NCBI RefSeq assembly: GCF_042944905.1
Contig: NZ_CP168496.1
Span: forward strand, 248,001 to 312,000
Source of the DNA: Psychrobacillus sp042944905
Lineage (GTDB): Bacteria; Bacillota; Bacilli; Bacillales_A; Planococcaceae
Direction: 5' to 3'
DNA: 64,000 nucleotides
Part shown: in pieces, positions 26,159 to 35,636 of the stretch
Layout: each line of letters begins with the position of its first letter
Numbering within the stretch: position 1 is the first letter of the stretch
Translations under genes and position numbers: made by a program
Notes under the pieces: generated by a model
Told to the model about the DNA's origin: nothing
Seen by the model: the letters and a program-made list of their open reading frames with translations, nothing else
The model's database searches: none

Positions 26159-27586
26159 TTGAGTACTGCCAAACCATTAAAGATAGAAGAAAGCACTGAA
26201 AAGAAAAAAAAGAAAAAAGGCGGGTTAAGTGCCTATGTTCTGATGTTTTTAATCATTGCCGTGATTACTTTGTTAACCTATGTAATACCTGCTGGCCAAT
26301 ACGAGAGACATGAGGAAAATGGTAGAACCATCATTGACCCCACAAAATTTGAATTCGTAGAAAAAACGCCTGTAGGATTACTAGACATGTTTAATTCTTT
26401 TCACCAAGGTATGGTGAACGGCGCTCCGATTATCCTATTTGTTTTACTATTTGGCGGTGCACTTGGGATTATGCAAGCTACAGGATCCATTGATGCTTTA
26501 ATTCGATTTACTGTGCAAAAATTTGGTGCAAGAAAAAAATTGATTATTCCGGTTATGGTGTTACTTTTTTCATTACTTGGTACGCTCATTGGATCGGCTG
26601 AAGATTCCTTGGTCTATATTGCAATCATTGCTCCGATGGCTATTGCATTAGGCTTTGATGCATTAACAGGCCTTGCAATTGTTTTTCTCGGGATGCTAGG
26701 CGCTGGATTTACATCAGGAATTACGAATCCTTTTACAATTGGCGTTGCTCAAACAATAGCTGAACTTCCTATGTACTCAGGAATTGGATTACGTATCGCA
26801 CTTTACGTTGTTTTTTATATTTTGTCCGTTGTCTACATTTTAAGACATGTTAATAAGATAGAAAAAAATCCAGAACTAGCCGAGTACGGGAGATTTAACC
26901 GAAATGAAAGCGTTAAGTTTGATAACAACTACAAGTTGAGTAAAAGACATGCAATTTCTCTTTTCGTCTTTTTAGGCTGTTTTATTGCCCTTATCTATGG
27001 TGTTATTAGTCTTGAATGGTATATCAGTGAAATCGTAGGTATTTTCTTACTAGGTGCCATTGTTATGGCGCTTATTGGAAAACTGTCTGGAAATGAAATG
27101 ACAGATGCATTTTTAAAAGGTTGTTCTGAAATGATTCCAGGCGCCATGATTATTGGTGTTGCGAATACAATCCTTGTTGTTCTTAAATCCGGCCAATTAT
27201 TAGACACCATATTACATACTGCCTCTGGTTTACTTGACGGCCTACCGCCTAGCGTTACAGCCGTAGGAATGGCGGTTGTCAATTTCTTCATCCATTTCCT
27301 TGTTCCATCGGGAAGCGGACATGCATCCTTAGTTATGCCTATTATGGCACCGTTAGCAGATTTAGTCGGTGTAACGAGACAAACAGCTGCGTTTGCTACT
27401 GTAATGGGTGCTGGAGTTTCCAATTTAATTATCCCAACAGGTGGCGTGCTACTCGCAGCTCTTGGTATGATGGGTATTCCTTATTCCAAATGGGCAAGAT
27501 GGATATTGCCATATGTTATTATTCAGGTTGTGGTTGTTGTAATCTTTTTAATCATTGCTCAAGCTATTAATTACGGTCCATTTTAA
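26159..27586 (+). CDS. YfcC / DcuC-superfamily membrane carrier
   Basis: TTG 26159 (MSTAKPLKIEEST) is preferred over ATG 26099 because AAGGAG lies 8 nt ahead. The 475-aa protein has a lysine-rich cytoplasmic head and about 12 membrane segments. VITLLTYVIPAGQYER, the SAEDSLVYIAIIAPMA segment, GFTSGITNPFTIGVAQ and HFLVPSGSGHASLVMP are conserved features of the YfcC family (C4-dicarboxylate/amino-acid anaerobic carrier fold). It is followed by an M20 amidohydrolase gene 67 bp downstream, the standard pairing for import of an amide or peptide-like substrate and its hydrolysis. The exact substrate is unknown. Confidence 0.85.
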   Translation: MSTAKPLKIEESTEKKKKKKGGLSAYVLMFLIIAVITLLTYVIPAGQYERHEENGRTIIDPTKFEFVEKTPVGLLDMFNSFHQGMVNGAPIILFVLLFGGALGIMQATGSIDALIRFTVQKFGARKKLIIPVMVLLFSLLGTLIGSAEDSLVYIAIIAPMAIALGFDALTGLAIVFLGMLGAGFTSGITNPFTIGVAQTIAELPMYSGIGLRIALYVVFYILSVVYILRHVNKIEKNPELAEYGRFNRNESVKFDNNYKLSKRHAISLFVFLGCFIALIYGVISLEWYISEIVGIFLLGAIVMALIGKLSGNEMTDAFLKGCSEMIPGAMIIGVANTILVVLKSGQLLDTILHTASGLLDGLPPSVTAVGMAVVNFFIHFLVPSGSGHASLVMPIMAPLADLVGVTRQTAAFATVMGAGVSNLIIPTGGVLLAALGMMGIPYSKWARWILPYVIIQVVVVVIFLIIAQAINYGPF

Positions 27587-27653
27587 ATAAAAGGTAAGAG
27601 ACTTCTTGTGAATGAAGTTAAATAAATAATAATTTTCTAATGAGGTGAATGAA

Positions 27654-29066
27654 TTGGATTATCGTGATGCTCTATCAAAAATTATTGAAGAGAAACGACA
27701 AAAATTGATTTCTGTGAGTGATCAAATTTGGGAATATGCTGAAACAGGCTTCGAAGAATTTCAATCAGCAGAATTATTATGTAAAACTTTAGAAGAAGAA
27801 GGTTTTACAGTTGAAAAAGGTGTAGGAAATATCGATACCGCCTTTATAGGCAGCTTTGGGACAGGTAAACCGATTATTGCTATATTAGGTGAATTTGATG
27901 CCTTGACTGGTCTAAGCCAAGTTGGTGGAGAAACTGAGTATAATCCAGTAATAACAAATGGCAATGGGCATGGCTGTGGACATAATTTACTTGGTACAGG
28001 TGCATTAGCAGCTGCAATTGCGATCCGTTATTACTTAGAAGAAAACAACCTAGAAGGAACGGTTCGATATTACGGATGTCCCGGAGAAGAAATAGGAAGC
28101 GGAAAAACCTTTATGGTAAGAGAGGGCCTATTTGATGATGTAGATTTTGCCGTATGTTGGCACCCATGGTCTCGAAATGCCGTTTGGTCCATGTCATCTC
28201 TTGCCTGTTATGAAGTCTCCTATAGATTCAGAGGAAAGAGTGCTCATGCTGCTGCTAGTCCATATCTTGGACGAAGTGCGCTGGATGCCGTTGAACTAAT
28301 GAATGTGGGTGTAAACTATTTACGGGAACATATTATTCCTGAAGCAAGGGTTCATTACGCCATAACCAATTCAGGCGGATTTTCACCAAATGTCGTGCAA
28401 GAAAAGGCAGATGTATTATATTTTATTCGTGCACCACGTGTATCTCAAACAGAAGAAATCTATCAACGCATTTGTGATGTTGCAAGAGGCGCTGCACTTA
28501 TGACCGGAACACAATTAGAAATAGAATTTGCTTCTGCCGCCGCTGATATATTGCCAAATAATACATTAGAAAAAGTCATGCATGATAACTTTGTTGCTTT
28601 AGGCGTTCCTCAGTATGATGAAAAAGAAATACAATTTGCGAAAGCCATTCGAGCAACTCTATCTGAAGCAGATAAAAGAGAAGATATTAAGGCCAATAAA
28701 GAACTAGAAGGAAAAGATTTAGCGGACGTCATTGATCCATTTATCCCGTCAAATGGGATGTTGCCAGGTACAACCGATGTTGGAGATGTGAGCTGGATTG
28801 TCCCTACCGTACAATGTTTGGTAGCGTGTGAACCAGTCGGAACTCCGCTTCATACTTGGCAGATTGTTTCAACTGGAAAAACTTCAATTGCTCATAAAGG
28901 AATGCTTCATGCTGGTAAAGTCATGGCGGCAACTGCAATTGAAGCCCTGCATAACCCTAATATCCTTGAACAAGCGAAGCTGGAATTAGTCGAGCAACGA
29001 AATGGTGAAGACTATGTGTCACCCATTCCGCCTGAAGTTAAAAAGTATAAACTTCAGACAGTATAA
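27654..29066 (+). CDS. M20-family amidohydrolase, AbgB-like
   Basis: TTG 27654 (MDYRDALSKIIEEK) is preferred, since the upstream GTG 27645 lies within the GAGGTGA ribosome site. The 470-aa protein has the M20 metal ligands in NGHGCGHN (His/Cys/His set), CPGEEIGSGK (Glu-Glu) and VCWHPWSR, and a late His in GKTSIAHKGMLHAGK, plus the dimerisation lid (SYRFRGKSAHAAASPYLG). This matches p-aminobenzoyl-glutamate hydrolase subunit B and related aminoacylases. It probably hydrolyses the substrate brought in by the preceding carrier. A U-rich terminator follows. Confidence 0.87.
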   Translation: MDYRDALSKIIEEKRQKLISVSDQIWEYAETGFEEFQSAELLCKTLEEEGFTVEKGVGNIDTAFIGSFGTGKPIIAILGEFDALTGLSQVGGETEYNPVITNGNGHGCGHNLLGTGALAAAIAIRYYLEENNLEGTVRYYGCPGEEIGSGKTFMVREGLFDDVDFAVCWHPWSRNAVWSMSSLACYEVSYRFRGKSAHAAASPYLGRSALDAVELMNVGVNYLREHIIPEARVHYAITNSGGFSPNVVQEKADVLYFIRAPRVSQTEEIYQRICDVARGAALMTGTQLEIEFASAAADILPNNTLEKVMHDNFVALGVPQYDEKEIQFAKAIRATLSEADKREDIKANKELEGKDLADVIDPFIPSNGMLPGTTDVGDVSWIVPTVQCLVACEPVGTPLHTWQIVSTGKTSIAHKGMLHAGKVMAATAIEALHNPNILEQAKLELVEQRNGEDYVSPIPPEVKKYKLQTV

Positions 29067-29105
29067 AAGAGTTTAAAAAGACTGCTAAATCCTATTGCAT
29101 TATCG

Positions 29106-29140
29106 ATACACCACTTGATGATAAGTGGTGTATTTTTTTG
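29106..29140 (+). terminator. Intrinsic terminator after M20 gene
   Basis: ATACACCACTT/AAGTGGTGTAT with a 6-nt loop, then TTTTTT. Confidence 0.85.
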
Positions 29141-29186
29141 TTTTCCATGTATGTCTAACGCTAGGTAGTTTATATTTTTAGTTCAG

Positions 29187-29212
29187 GGTACCAGGTTCTA
29201 AAACAAATCTTG
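29187..29212 (+). repeat. GGTACC-type hairpin element, copy 3 (left half)
   Basis: GGTACCAGGTTCTAAAACAA matches the left arm of the 24311 and 45563 copies; the right arm is lost. It lies ~260 bp before the frameshifted gene at 29472. Confidence 0.6.
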
Positions 29213-29471
29213 ATCATCAATTCAGATATGATATGTCACACCGTGTTTATTGGATATGGCGCAAGAAGATACGGTTATTTAATCTAGCTCCTTAACTAAA
29301 TTGAGTCGATTTCGTCTTCATGAGCGCCTATTAGACATGATCATTGTCCCTAAATTTTCGCCAATTAGAACGGTGAAATCTAAAATCACTCTTTTAACAA
29401 TAGAGTAATGATGTAATATGCTACCATTAGTAAAGAGCGCCGGGGTTTTATTCACGCATGGAGGACTACAA

Positions 29472-29800
29472 GTGATTGAAGTAATAACGGTAGTAAATAT
29501 GATAGTAGAAGTAAAAAACACAAAAGACTATGAAAAAAAGTGGAGAAGATTTTGCAGTCTAAGAATCGAATGATCCAACATATAGCGACAATTAGTATGT
29601 CTGAACCAAATGAAAAGCTGATTGTAAGTGCTTTGGTAAAGTATAGAGTGCTAATAGAAGAAAGGATGGAAAATAAATTTTTAGATGATTATGTTGGTCT
29701 TGTCCTCCCGATGTTTTATAATCGTTTTAAAGCGATGCCAGTAAGCAATCAAATTTATAAAATATCAAGGATTAAAAAAGAATATGGTGCACGGCTTTAG
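29472..29800 (+). pseudogene. Frameshifted copy of the 24414 gene
   Basis: GGAGG and a GTG start are kept. The tract reading GAAAAAAAAGTAGAAAAG in the intact copy reads GAAAAAAAGTGGAGAAG here, one A short, so the frame is lost after about 24 codons. Downstream sequence is almost identical to the intact gene (MIQHIATISMSEPNEK to EYGARL). The length, 329 nt, confirms a net -1. Upstream ~60 bp (ATATGCTACCAT, CATGGAGGA) is also shared with the intact copy. Confidence 0.8.
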
Positions 29801-29811
29801 TATTAGTGTTT

Positions 29812-29868
29812 GATGCCAGGGACCAAATCATTTCTGATTATTGAATTCTTTGGGTTCCTGGCATCTTA
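29812..29868 (+). terminator. Hairpin after frameshifted gene
   Basis: GATGCCAGG/CCTGGCATC with additional GACC/GGTT pairing. The left arm is also present after the intact copy at ~24755, so it belongs to the duplicated unit. Confidence 0.6.
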
Positions 29869-29914
29869 GGCTAAATGTAGTGAACTATTAATTGTAAAAG
29901 GAAGAGTGAAAAGA

Positions 29915-31210
29915 ATGAACAATCAAAGTGTGGATAAAGAGGGTAAACTTATTTTCACTTCTGGGTCCCCATCTTCTATTGCAGAGGATTTTAAAAAATA
30001 CTTAAATTATATGATGACACATGAAGTAAAATTAACAAAGGTAAAAGGGTATATCACGAAAAAAGATTTGCTTGCTATTGATTCTCAAATGGTAAATGAT
30101 AAAAGTGAAGATCCAAAACAAATGATTCAAATTGGATATCCTAAGATTCATTTATTTTACCATCTCTCCATCACTCTTGACCTCCTAAGGATAAATCGCT
30201 CTACATCAGTTGCGGTTGCAATGATACAAAATGAGCAAGTAGCGCAATTTATGCAACTAACATCAGTTGAACAATATGTATCCCTGTTAGAGGCTTTTTG
30301 GACGGAAGCAGATTGGAATGAGTTACAGGGAGAAAAATGGGGTAGAGCCCCAAGGAATATTGATTTCTTATTGGAGGAATTAGAAAAAGTTCCTGCTAAT
30401 AAAGTATTAGAATTAAAGAGATTTGAAAGTATTGAACACTTTGTTAGGGACTATGGACAGTTCTTTTATTATTTCAGCTATTTTGGACTTTGGACATTTG
30501 AAAACGATGATATAAAATCAAATGAACCGAAACGAGCAAAAAGCACAATTGCCAAAACGATCACATTATCTCCTTTCTTCAAGGAAGTTTTGGAAGCATT
30601 ACTTGAAACGTGGGATCCATATAAAGTGGAAGATTCGAATCAAGGTTTTGGTATATTTGCAAGTTTGTTTAATCTTCCCTTTGAGATAGAAGAAGAAGAA
30701 GAAGAAGAAGTGATTGAAGAGGGTGCTCAAAACAGCGAATCTCTTTTTACATTATTAAAACCATTATTTCCAATTGGAGAATTAACGACAACATTAAGGA
30801 AAGCCAAGAATACCTTTTTAGAAGGAACTTATCTATTGAAAGTGAAACTAAATACATCCTGTTGGAGAACGGTTCAATTATCAAGCTTTCACACGTTACT
30901 AGATTTGCATAAAATAATTCAGAGGGCGTTTGATTTTGATGATGACCATTTGTATGCTTTTTATATGGACAATAAGGAATATAGTGAGCATTGCTATAAT
31001 GCCCCGATGGATTTTAATGGACCATATGTTAATGAAATTGAAATTGGCAATTTAAATTTATACGAAGGTCAATCATTTCTCTATTTATTTGATTTTGGAG
31101 ACGAGTGGAAATTTGATGTTCAAGTATTAAAAATTACGCAAGGGGAAACAATGGAAGAAGCAAGAATTCGAAAAGAACATGGGGCTTCGCCAGATCAATA
31201 TAGTTGGTAA
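29915..31210 (+). CDS. pRiA4b ORF-3-family protein with N-terminal helical domain
   Basis: ATG 29915 (MNNQSVDKEGKLIFT) has AAAGGAAG ~10 nt ahead; GTG 29906 is too close. The 431-aa protein has a C-terminal pRiA4b_ORF3 domain (~285-430) recognised by LLKVKLNTSCWRTVQL, DDDHLYAFYMD and FLYLFDFGDEWKFDVQ. The first 240 residues are a helical unassigned domain, joined by a poly-glutamate linker (EIEEEEEEEVIEEG). Such proteins are common in Bacillales, function unknown. A related single-domain gene with a frameshift is at 55405. Confidence 0.8.
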   Translation: MNNQSVDKEGKLIFTSGSPSSIAEDFKKYLNYMMTHEVKLTKVKGYITKKDLLAIDSQMVNDKSEDPKQMIQIGYPKIHLFYHLSITLDLLRINRSTSVAVAMIQNEQVAQFMQLTSVEQYVSLLEAFWTEADWNELQGEKWGRAPRNIDFLLEELEKVPANKVLELKRFESIEHFVRDYGQFFYYFSYFGLWTFENDDIKSNEPKRAKSTIAKTITLSPFFKEVLEALLETWDPYKVEDSNQGFGIFASLFNLPFEIEEEEEEEVIEEGAQNSESLFTLLKPLFPIGELTTTLRKAKNTFLEGTYLLKVKLNTSCWRTVQLSSFHTLLDLHKIIQRAFDFDDDHLYAFYMDNKEYSEHCYNAPMDFNGPYVNEIEIGNLNLYEGQSFLYLFDFGDEWKFDVQVLKITQGETMEEARIRKEHGASPDQYSW

Positions 31211-31243
31211 TAATCCTTTCGGTATTGTTCAACCATAAAAAAT

Positions 31244-31276
31244 AACCCATCCTTGAGTTAACTGCGCAGATGGGTT
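31244..31276 (+). terminator. Hairpin after pRiA4b-type gene
   Basis: AACCCATC/GATGGGTT with a 17-nt loop, preceded by AACCATAAAAAATA. The same preceding words recur at 35230-35248 next to another gene remnant. Confidence 0.5.
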
Positions 31277-31445
31277 AAACCCGTTTAATAGGCAATCCCC
31301 TTAAGGGAACTGTCTATTATATTTTGCCGCGTAATGCTAGAACATCATGTGGTCTTTTTTATCGTACTCAGATGTTACTTCTAGTATACATTTAAGCTTT
31401 GTTTTTCAAGTATGTGTAAGGTACCCTTGTGTTACTATCTTTAAT

Positions 31446-31540
31446 GGCAATAAGATTATAGAGAATGTTAATAAGTTGTGAATATCTCCGCAACCATAAT
31501 ATATCGAACTTATCCACATGTAGATAAGTTACTTTCATTT
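31446..31540. repeat. Flank element A with DnaA-box-like site
   Basis: This segment, upstream of the SWIM gene, is ~70% similar to 38218-38320. The core CTTATCCACATG at 31509-31520 contains the DnaA box TTATCCACA (31510-31518), part of an imperfect palindrome ACTTATCCACATGTAGATAAGT-like. The rest of the 540-bp gap (31277-31445, 31541-31752) holds nothing I recognise. Confidence 0.6.
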
Positions 31541-31752
31541 GAACACTTGATGAATAATTATCCTCATAGAGTTTCTAAGGAGTTTTAAAATTCGATAATT
31601 GGATATGATTATTTTGTCAGAAATCAAATACGATTATTAAAACACATGCAATACTTGCAACTTTACTTCCTCTAAAATTCATCATAACAAGTCCCCGTTT
31701 TCCCCGCTTTCTGATATTCTTATCTTTATATCACAACAAAGTAGGTGCTTCT

Positions 31753-33426
31753 ATGAATATCAACACTTTCGAAAATCAATTCCATAAAACCATCTTAAAA
31801 CGTGGGTACGATTATTATATAGACGGTCATGTAGAGGATATCGTCCAAATTGATGCCCATAATTGGCAGGCAGAGGTCGACGGTACGTCTATATACGTTG
31901 TCGATGTGCGTATACATGCAAACGGAGATATTTTGTATGCAGATTGTGATTGCCCGTACGACGGTGATTGTAAGCATATCGTTGCTGTTTTGTATGAAAT
32001 TCGAGATCAACAACAAACTGCCCAAATACAGCTATCATCCCCTTTAAAAAAGAAAAACAAGCCGACGTTTCAACAATTATTGCAGTCTCAAACGAAAGAA
32101 CAATTAGTAGTACTCCTTACAAAAGTAGGGAAAAATCACCCTGCTTTTATGAAAGAGCTCGAAATGCTATTAATAAAACCAGATGATTCACTAAAAGCCG
32201 CAGAACAGGTCATTTTACATCATATTGATATTGCTCAAGATCGTCGCAGCAGCTTCATCCCGTGGAATCAAACATCTAAGGCGTTAAAAGGAATTGAAAC
32301 GATACATGAACAGATCGGTGAACACATCGAAAACAATAAGTATTTGCTAGCCGTTCAACTAAGTCTTCTTTGTTTTCATCATGCATTCGAAGCTTTTCAA
32401 CATAGTGACGACTCTTCTGGAGATTTTGGTTATTCATTAGACGAAAGTTTAGCGTTTATGGAACAAGCAATTTTGGAGGGAGTGGATGTTTGGGATAAGG
32501 AGCAGTACGAAACGGTGTATGAGCTTATTATGCAAGAAGCGATAAATACAGAATTAGACGGCTGGTCGGAATACCGCATCCCTTTAATACAGACATGTAT
32601 TCCTTTATGCCAGGATGATACGATTGAAAAGAAATACGTTGACTTCCTTCAATCTCTTGTGAGAAAAGGGGATAATTGGAGTACAGAATATATGAATAGA
32701 CAGCTAAAAGATTTACATTTCAAACTGATTGCCTCCAAATATAGTAAGGAAGATGTAGAAAAGTTTTTAGAACAAAATATAGAAGATGCGAGTATGCGTG
32801 AACGAGTCATTTTATCTGCCATTGAGCGAAATGATTATACAAAAGTATTACAGCTCTCACAAGAGGGGCAGCGGCTAGATCATGACTCGCCTGGAATTGT
32901 AAACAAGTGGAAACACTATACTTTTACAGCATATAAAGAATTAGATAGTAAAGATGAAATGTATGAGTTGGCGTTACAGTTAGTGAGGGAGGGCGACTAC
33001 AATTATTACGGCGAATTCAAAAGTCTTCACACAACACAACAATGGCCGGCTGCACTTGAACAACTATTGGATGCATTAAAAAAAGCCCGTTCACGGCTTT
33101 ACGCTAAACTCATTGTTGAGGAGCAACAAACAGAACGTATCCTTGACTATTGCAAAGAATACCCTGCACTAATTGAGCAATATTACCATTACATTAAAGA
33201 GCAATACTACGAAGAAGTATGTTCGCTTTTTATCAACATAATTCGCGCAAGTGCAGCACGGGCATCTGATCGTAAGCGCTATCAGGAAGTTTGTCGTACA
33301 ATTGAAACGATGCAAGATGCAAGCTACGAGCTTGAGGCAAAACAACTAATAATAGACTTGTTGCAAACCTATCCAAAACGACGTGCTTTTGTGGATGAAT
33401 TAGGGAAGCTTCAAAGACGAGTTTAG
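31753..33426 (+). CDS. SWIM zinc-finger protein (YwqB-like)
   Basis: The 557-aa protein has a SWIM finger near the N-terminus: YADCDCPYDGDCKHIVA with Cys65, Cys67, Cys73 and His75 (C-x-C-x5-C-x-H). The rest is long and helical with many short repeats, and there is no membrane segment. The length and layout match B. subtilis YwqB, which lies next to the SNF2 protein YwqA. Here the SNF2 gene is ~30 kb away. SWIM/SNF2 partners are thought to act on DNA or chromosome proteins; function unproven. Its flanks (elements A and B) exist elsewhere (38218-38514) joined together without the gene. Confidence 0.85.
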   Translation: MNINTFENQFHKTILKRGYDYYIDGHVEDIVQIDAHNWQAEVDGTSIYVVDVRIHANGDILYADCDCPYDGDCKHIVAVLYEIRDQQQTAQIQLSSPLKKKNKPTFQQLLQSQTKEQLVVLLTKVGKNHPAFMKELEMLLIKPDDSLKAAEQVILHHIDIAQDRRSSFIPWNQTSKALKGIETIHEQIGEHIENNKYLLAVQLSLLCFHHAFEAFQHSDDSSGDFGYSLDESLAFMEQAILEGVDVWDKEQYETVYELIMQEAINTELDGWSEYRIPLIQTCIPLCQDDTIEKKYVDFLQSLVRKGDNWSTEYMNRQLKDLHFKLIASKYSKEDVEKFLEQNIEDASMRERVILSAIERNDYTKVLQLSQEGQRLDHDSPGIVNKWKHYTFTAYKELDSKDEMYELALQLVREGDYNYYGEFKSLHTTQQWPAALEQLLDALKKARSRLYAKLIVEEQQTERILDYCKEYPALIEQYYHYIKEQYYEEVCSLFINIIRASAARASDRKRYQEVCRTIETMQDASYELEAKQLIIDLLQTYPKRRAFVDELGKLQRRV

Positions 33427-33435
33427 TATAACGAG

Positions 33436-33574
33436 TCAGTACCTATTTAGTATTTATTCGCATAGTTACTAAATTGTAGTGTTTATGGGGAATTTTAGGT
33501 GAAATCTTGAAGGGAATGCTGAAGAAAAATGAATAAGTAGATATCTCTACCTGCCACAAGTAGAGATATCTACT
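33436..33574 (+). repeat. Flank element B ending in a terminator hairpin
   Basis: Similar to 38364-38507. It ends with the 15-bp perfect stem AGTAGATATCTCTAC/GTAGAGATATCTACT (33536-33574), which terminates the SWIM gene. Confidence 0.75.
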
Positions 33575-33747
33575 ATTCTATAATTCCAAGTCTCTTAGTC
33601 CCATTTGGAATTTAGAAGGATTTTTTGTATTAATTATTCTACTATGTGTAAGTTATTTTATTTTAGAGCTAGCTTAAGAGCAAATAATGAAAAATGAAAT
33701 AGATGCTGATACTTAGTTAGTAGATTAGCATCTGTTTAATTTGTTTT

Positions 33748-34692
33748 TTATCTACTAGTCACTTTATTATTTTTTTCCTTATACATTTTGCTATCTGCTT
33801 CTACAAACAATTGCTCCATTTTACCAATTGATGAAAAATGATAAGCATGTCCTTTAGACATTTTTATGTTAAATGTATCAGTTGCTTCGTTGAAATGATC
33901 TATTCTATTTTGTACTTCGACCAAAAGCGTTTCTACTTGTAGAGGGTCTGTATTAATCAGTGTAAGTGCGAATTCATCTCCCCCTATTCTTGCAACCTCA
34001 ACCTCTTCACTAGCGCATTGCATTAATAATTTTGCGAATTCCTTTATTAAATTGTCCCCAACCCTATGTCCATAATGATCATTTATTATCTTTAATTCGT
34101 CTAGATCGCATATGATAATGGCTATTGAAACATCTACTTTCTCATTGTACTTCTGAAGCTGATTTTCAAAGTGTTCACGATTATAAATATCTGTTAATGC
34201 ATCGTGAGTAACCTTATATTCCAGCTGTTGTTGCAGTAAAATCCTATCATCAATATTTTTTTGAACCCCATGTATAGCAATGAGTTCACCATTTTCGTAT
34301 ATAGGGGTAGCGTATTCTTCAAACCATAGGTATTTACCCTCGTCATTTCTCATTCTAGTTATTATAGGTTTACTAAAATCAGTCTTACCAGATAGTTTTT
34401 CCGTAGCCATATTATAATCATCTGGATGGACTATTTCATAGTAATAATCAGGATTTTTAAGATGTTCTTCTAATGCATTAATACCTAAAAAATTTTCTAT
34501 TACAGGGCTTAAATATCGATACTTTAACTTTGGTTTTACTTCACAGTAATAAAGGATATCCTTTGAATTCTCTACTGTTTGTAACATCGGACTTAAATGT
34601 TTAACTTGTTGTTGTAACTTAATCCGCGCTGAGTTTATTTTATAACATACTATTATAAGTCCTAACATTAGCAATATAACAATTTTCAACAC
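33748..34692 (-). CDS. PAS-GGDEF diguanylate cyclase
   Basis: GTG 34692 is chosen: AAAGGG lies ~9 nt upstream, whereas TTG 34716 has no site. The 314-aa protein has an N-terminal membrane anchor (IVILLMLGLIIVCY), a PAS domain (~40-140, ILYYCEVKPKLKYRYL to ENGELIAIHGVQKNIDD) and a GGDEF domain with intact ARIGGDEFAL. It should make cyclic di-GMP from GTP. No R-x-x-D inhibitory site is visible before GGDEF (the residues are SEEVEVARI), so product inhibition is probably absent. Single gene, signal unknown. Confidence 0.88.
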   Translation of the reverse strand: MLKIVILLMLGLIIVCYKINSARIKLQQQVKHLSPMLQTVENSKDILYYCEVKPKLKYRYLSPVIENFLGINALEEHLKNPDYYYEIVHPDDYNMATEKLSGKTDFSKPIITRMRNDEGKYLWFEEYATPIYENGELIAIHGVQKNIDDRILLQQQLEYKVTHDALTDIYNREHFENQLQKYNEKVDVSIAIIICDLDELKIINDHYGHRVGDNLIKEFAKLLMQCASEEVEVARIGGDEFALTLINTDPLQVETLLVEVQNRIDHFNEATDTFNIKMSKGHAYHFSSIGKMEQLFVEADSKMYKEKNNKVTSR

Positions 34693-34716
34693 TAGAAAAA
34701 TCCCTTTCTTTTCCAA

Positions 34717-35108
34717 GTTTTTGCAAAGAGGTTATTTTTTTGGACATAATTGATTTTAGGAATAAATAATATTTCTGAAATTCCTTTCAGTTTATCTTGC
34801 TATTCTATTTGTCGTTATATTTACTTTATTGTAAGACTATTTTACTGGTTTGTTAATAGGTATTTTAGTATAAGGCAAACACCCGACGTAAATAAAATTT
34901 CATAACGAATAGAACGAAAGACTCTATAAAAGTAGATGAATTGTAGGGAAAGATAAACCTGAATTGGATGAACATATGGTTCAAAAGAAGAGGCAAGTAC
35001 CATCTGGTGTTGAATAAGTTACAAATATATTTATATATCAAATATTTTTACAGTTTAAATTTTTCCCAGTTACGGCTTATTCAGCTGTGCCTTTAATTAT
35101 TTTTGTGC
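34717..35108. other. Gene-free stretch
   Basis: AT-rich, no gene seen. Contains the divergent upstream region of the cyclase gene. Confidence 0.35.
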
Positions 35109-35240
35109 TTACTGTGACTTTGTTGATTTTGATGCAACTGGTGGTGTTTTGTCAACGACTGTATCAATTTTAGAACTTCTGACATTACCTGCAGGATCTT
35201 TTACATAGAAAGTAATTTTAGTACCTACTTTTAACCATAA
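35109..35240 (-). pseudogene. Tail of an Ig-like-domain surface protein
   Basis: Minus-strand frame reads VGTKITFYVKDPAGNVR, then VVDKTPPVASKSTKSQ and a stop at 35109. This is the end of a bacterial Ig-like repeat (often in cell-wall proteins, with D-x-T-P-P-x-A-P spacer). There is no start, and it is cut at ~35240 where a repeat-like AACCATAAAAAATAGCCC begins. A gene remnant. Confidence 0.55.
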
Positions 35241-35413
35241 AAAATAGCCCACCCTTTAGTTGGAGCTCAAATGTTTTCTGCGATGAGCTTGCACTGGAGC
35301 AACTATTTATTAGCAAATTTATTAGAATTACATTTTTTCAGTGCCCTTATTTCAGAGATGAGAATTCTATTAAGGAAACAAGGGAAGACGGTTTCATTTT
35401 CAAAAATATCTAT

Positions 35414-35442
35414 TTGACGTTTCTGTCAGTATTCTATATCAT
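35414..35442 (+). promoter_or_regulatory. Sigma-A promoter of queF
   Basis: TTGACG (35414-35419), a 17-nt spacer, then TATCAT (35437-35442), 25 bp before the first preQ1 aptamer. Confidence 0.7.
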
Positions 35443-35467
35443 AAATACGTACCCGTACTTAATCGGG

Positions 35468-35502
35468 AGAGGTTCATAGCTCATACCCTCTATAAAAAAC
35501 TA
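35468..35502 (+). ncRNA. preQ1-I riboswitch aptamer (upstream of queF)
   Basis: AGAGGTTCATAGCTCATACC then CTCTATAAAAAACTA fits the preQ1-I consensus: a P1 stem AGAGG/CCTCT, a C-rich loop, and an A-rich tail that docks into the P1 minor groove to form an H-type pseudoknot. It senses 7-aminomethyl-7-deazaguanine. Confidence 0.92.
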
Positions 35503-35519
35503 TGGATACATGACTATTC

Positions 35520-35552
35520 GCCATGTCCATATTTGGACGTGGCTTTTTTTGT
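35520..35552 (+). terminator. Expression-platform terminator of first preQ1 riboswitch
   Basis: GCCATGTCC/GGACGTGGC followed by TTTTTTT and TTTTT. Ligand binding should favour this terminator and shut down queF and what follows. Confidence 0.88.
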
Positions 35553-35636
35553 TTTTATCCTATAAGTTTGCAATAGAATGTTTGGAGATACCTCTTTTGA
35601 AAAGTGTTGGGAAACTTTTTAATAGGAGGTTTTTTT

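Noticed and set aside
26903..26916. CRE-like TGAAAGCGTTAAG inside the carrier gene
   Set aside because: Within coding sequence, partial match; the intergenic site at 26025 is a better candidate.
26995..27423. 142-codon minus-strand frame antisense to the carrier
   Set aside because: Typical shadow frame of a membrane protein gene; no start signal.
31446..31540. Replication origin at the DnaA-box-like site
   Set aside because: Only one TTATCCACA per copy, no box cluster, no DNA-unwinding region or dnaA/dnaN genes.
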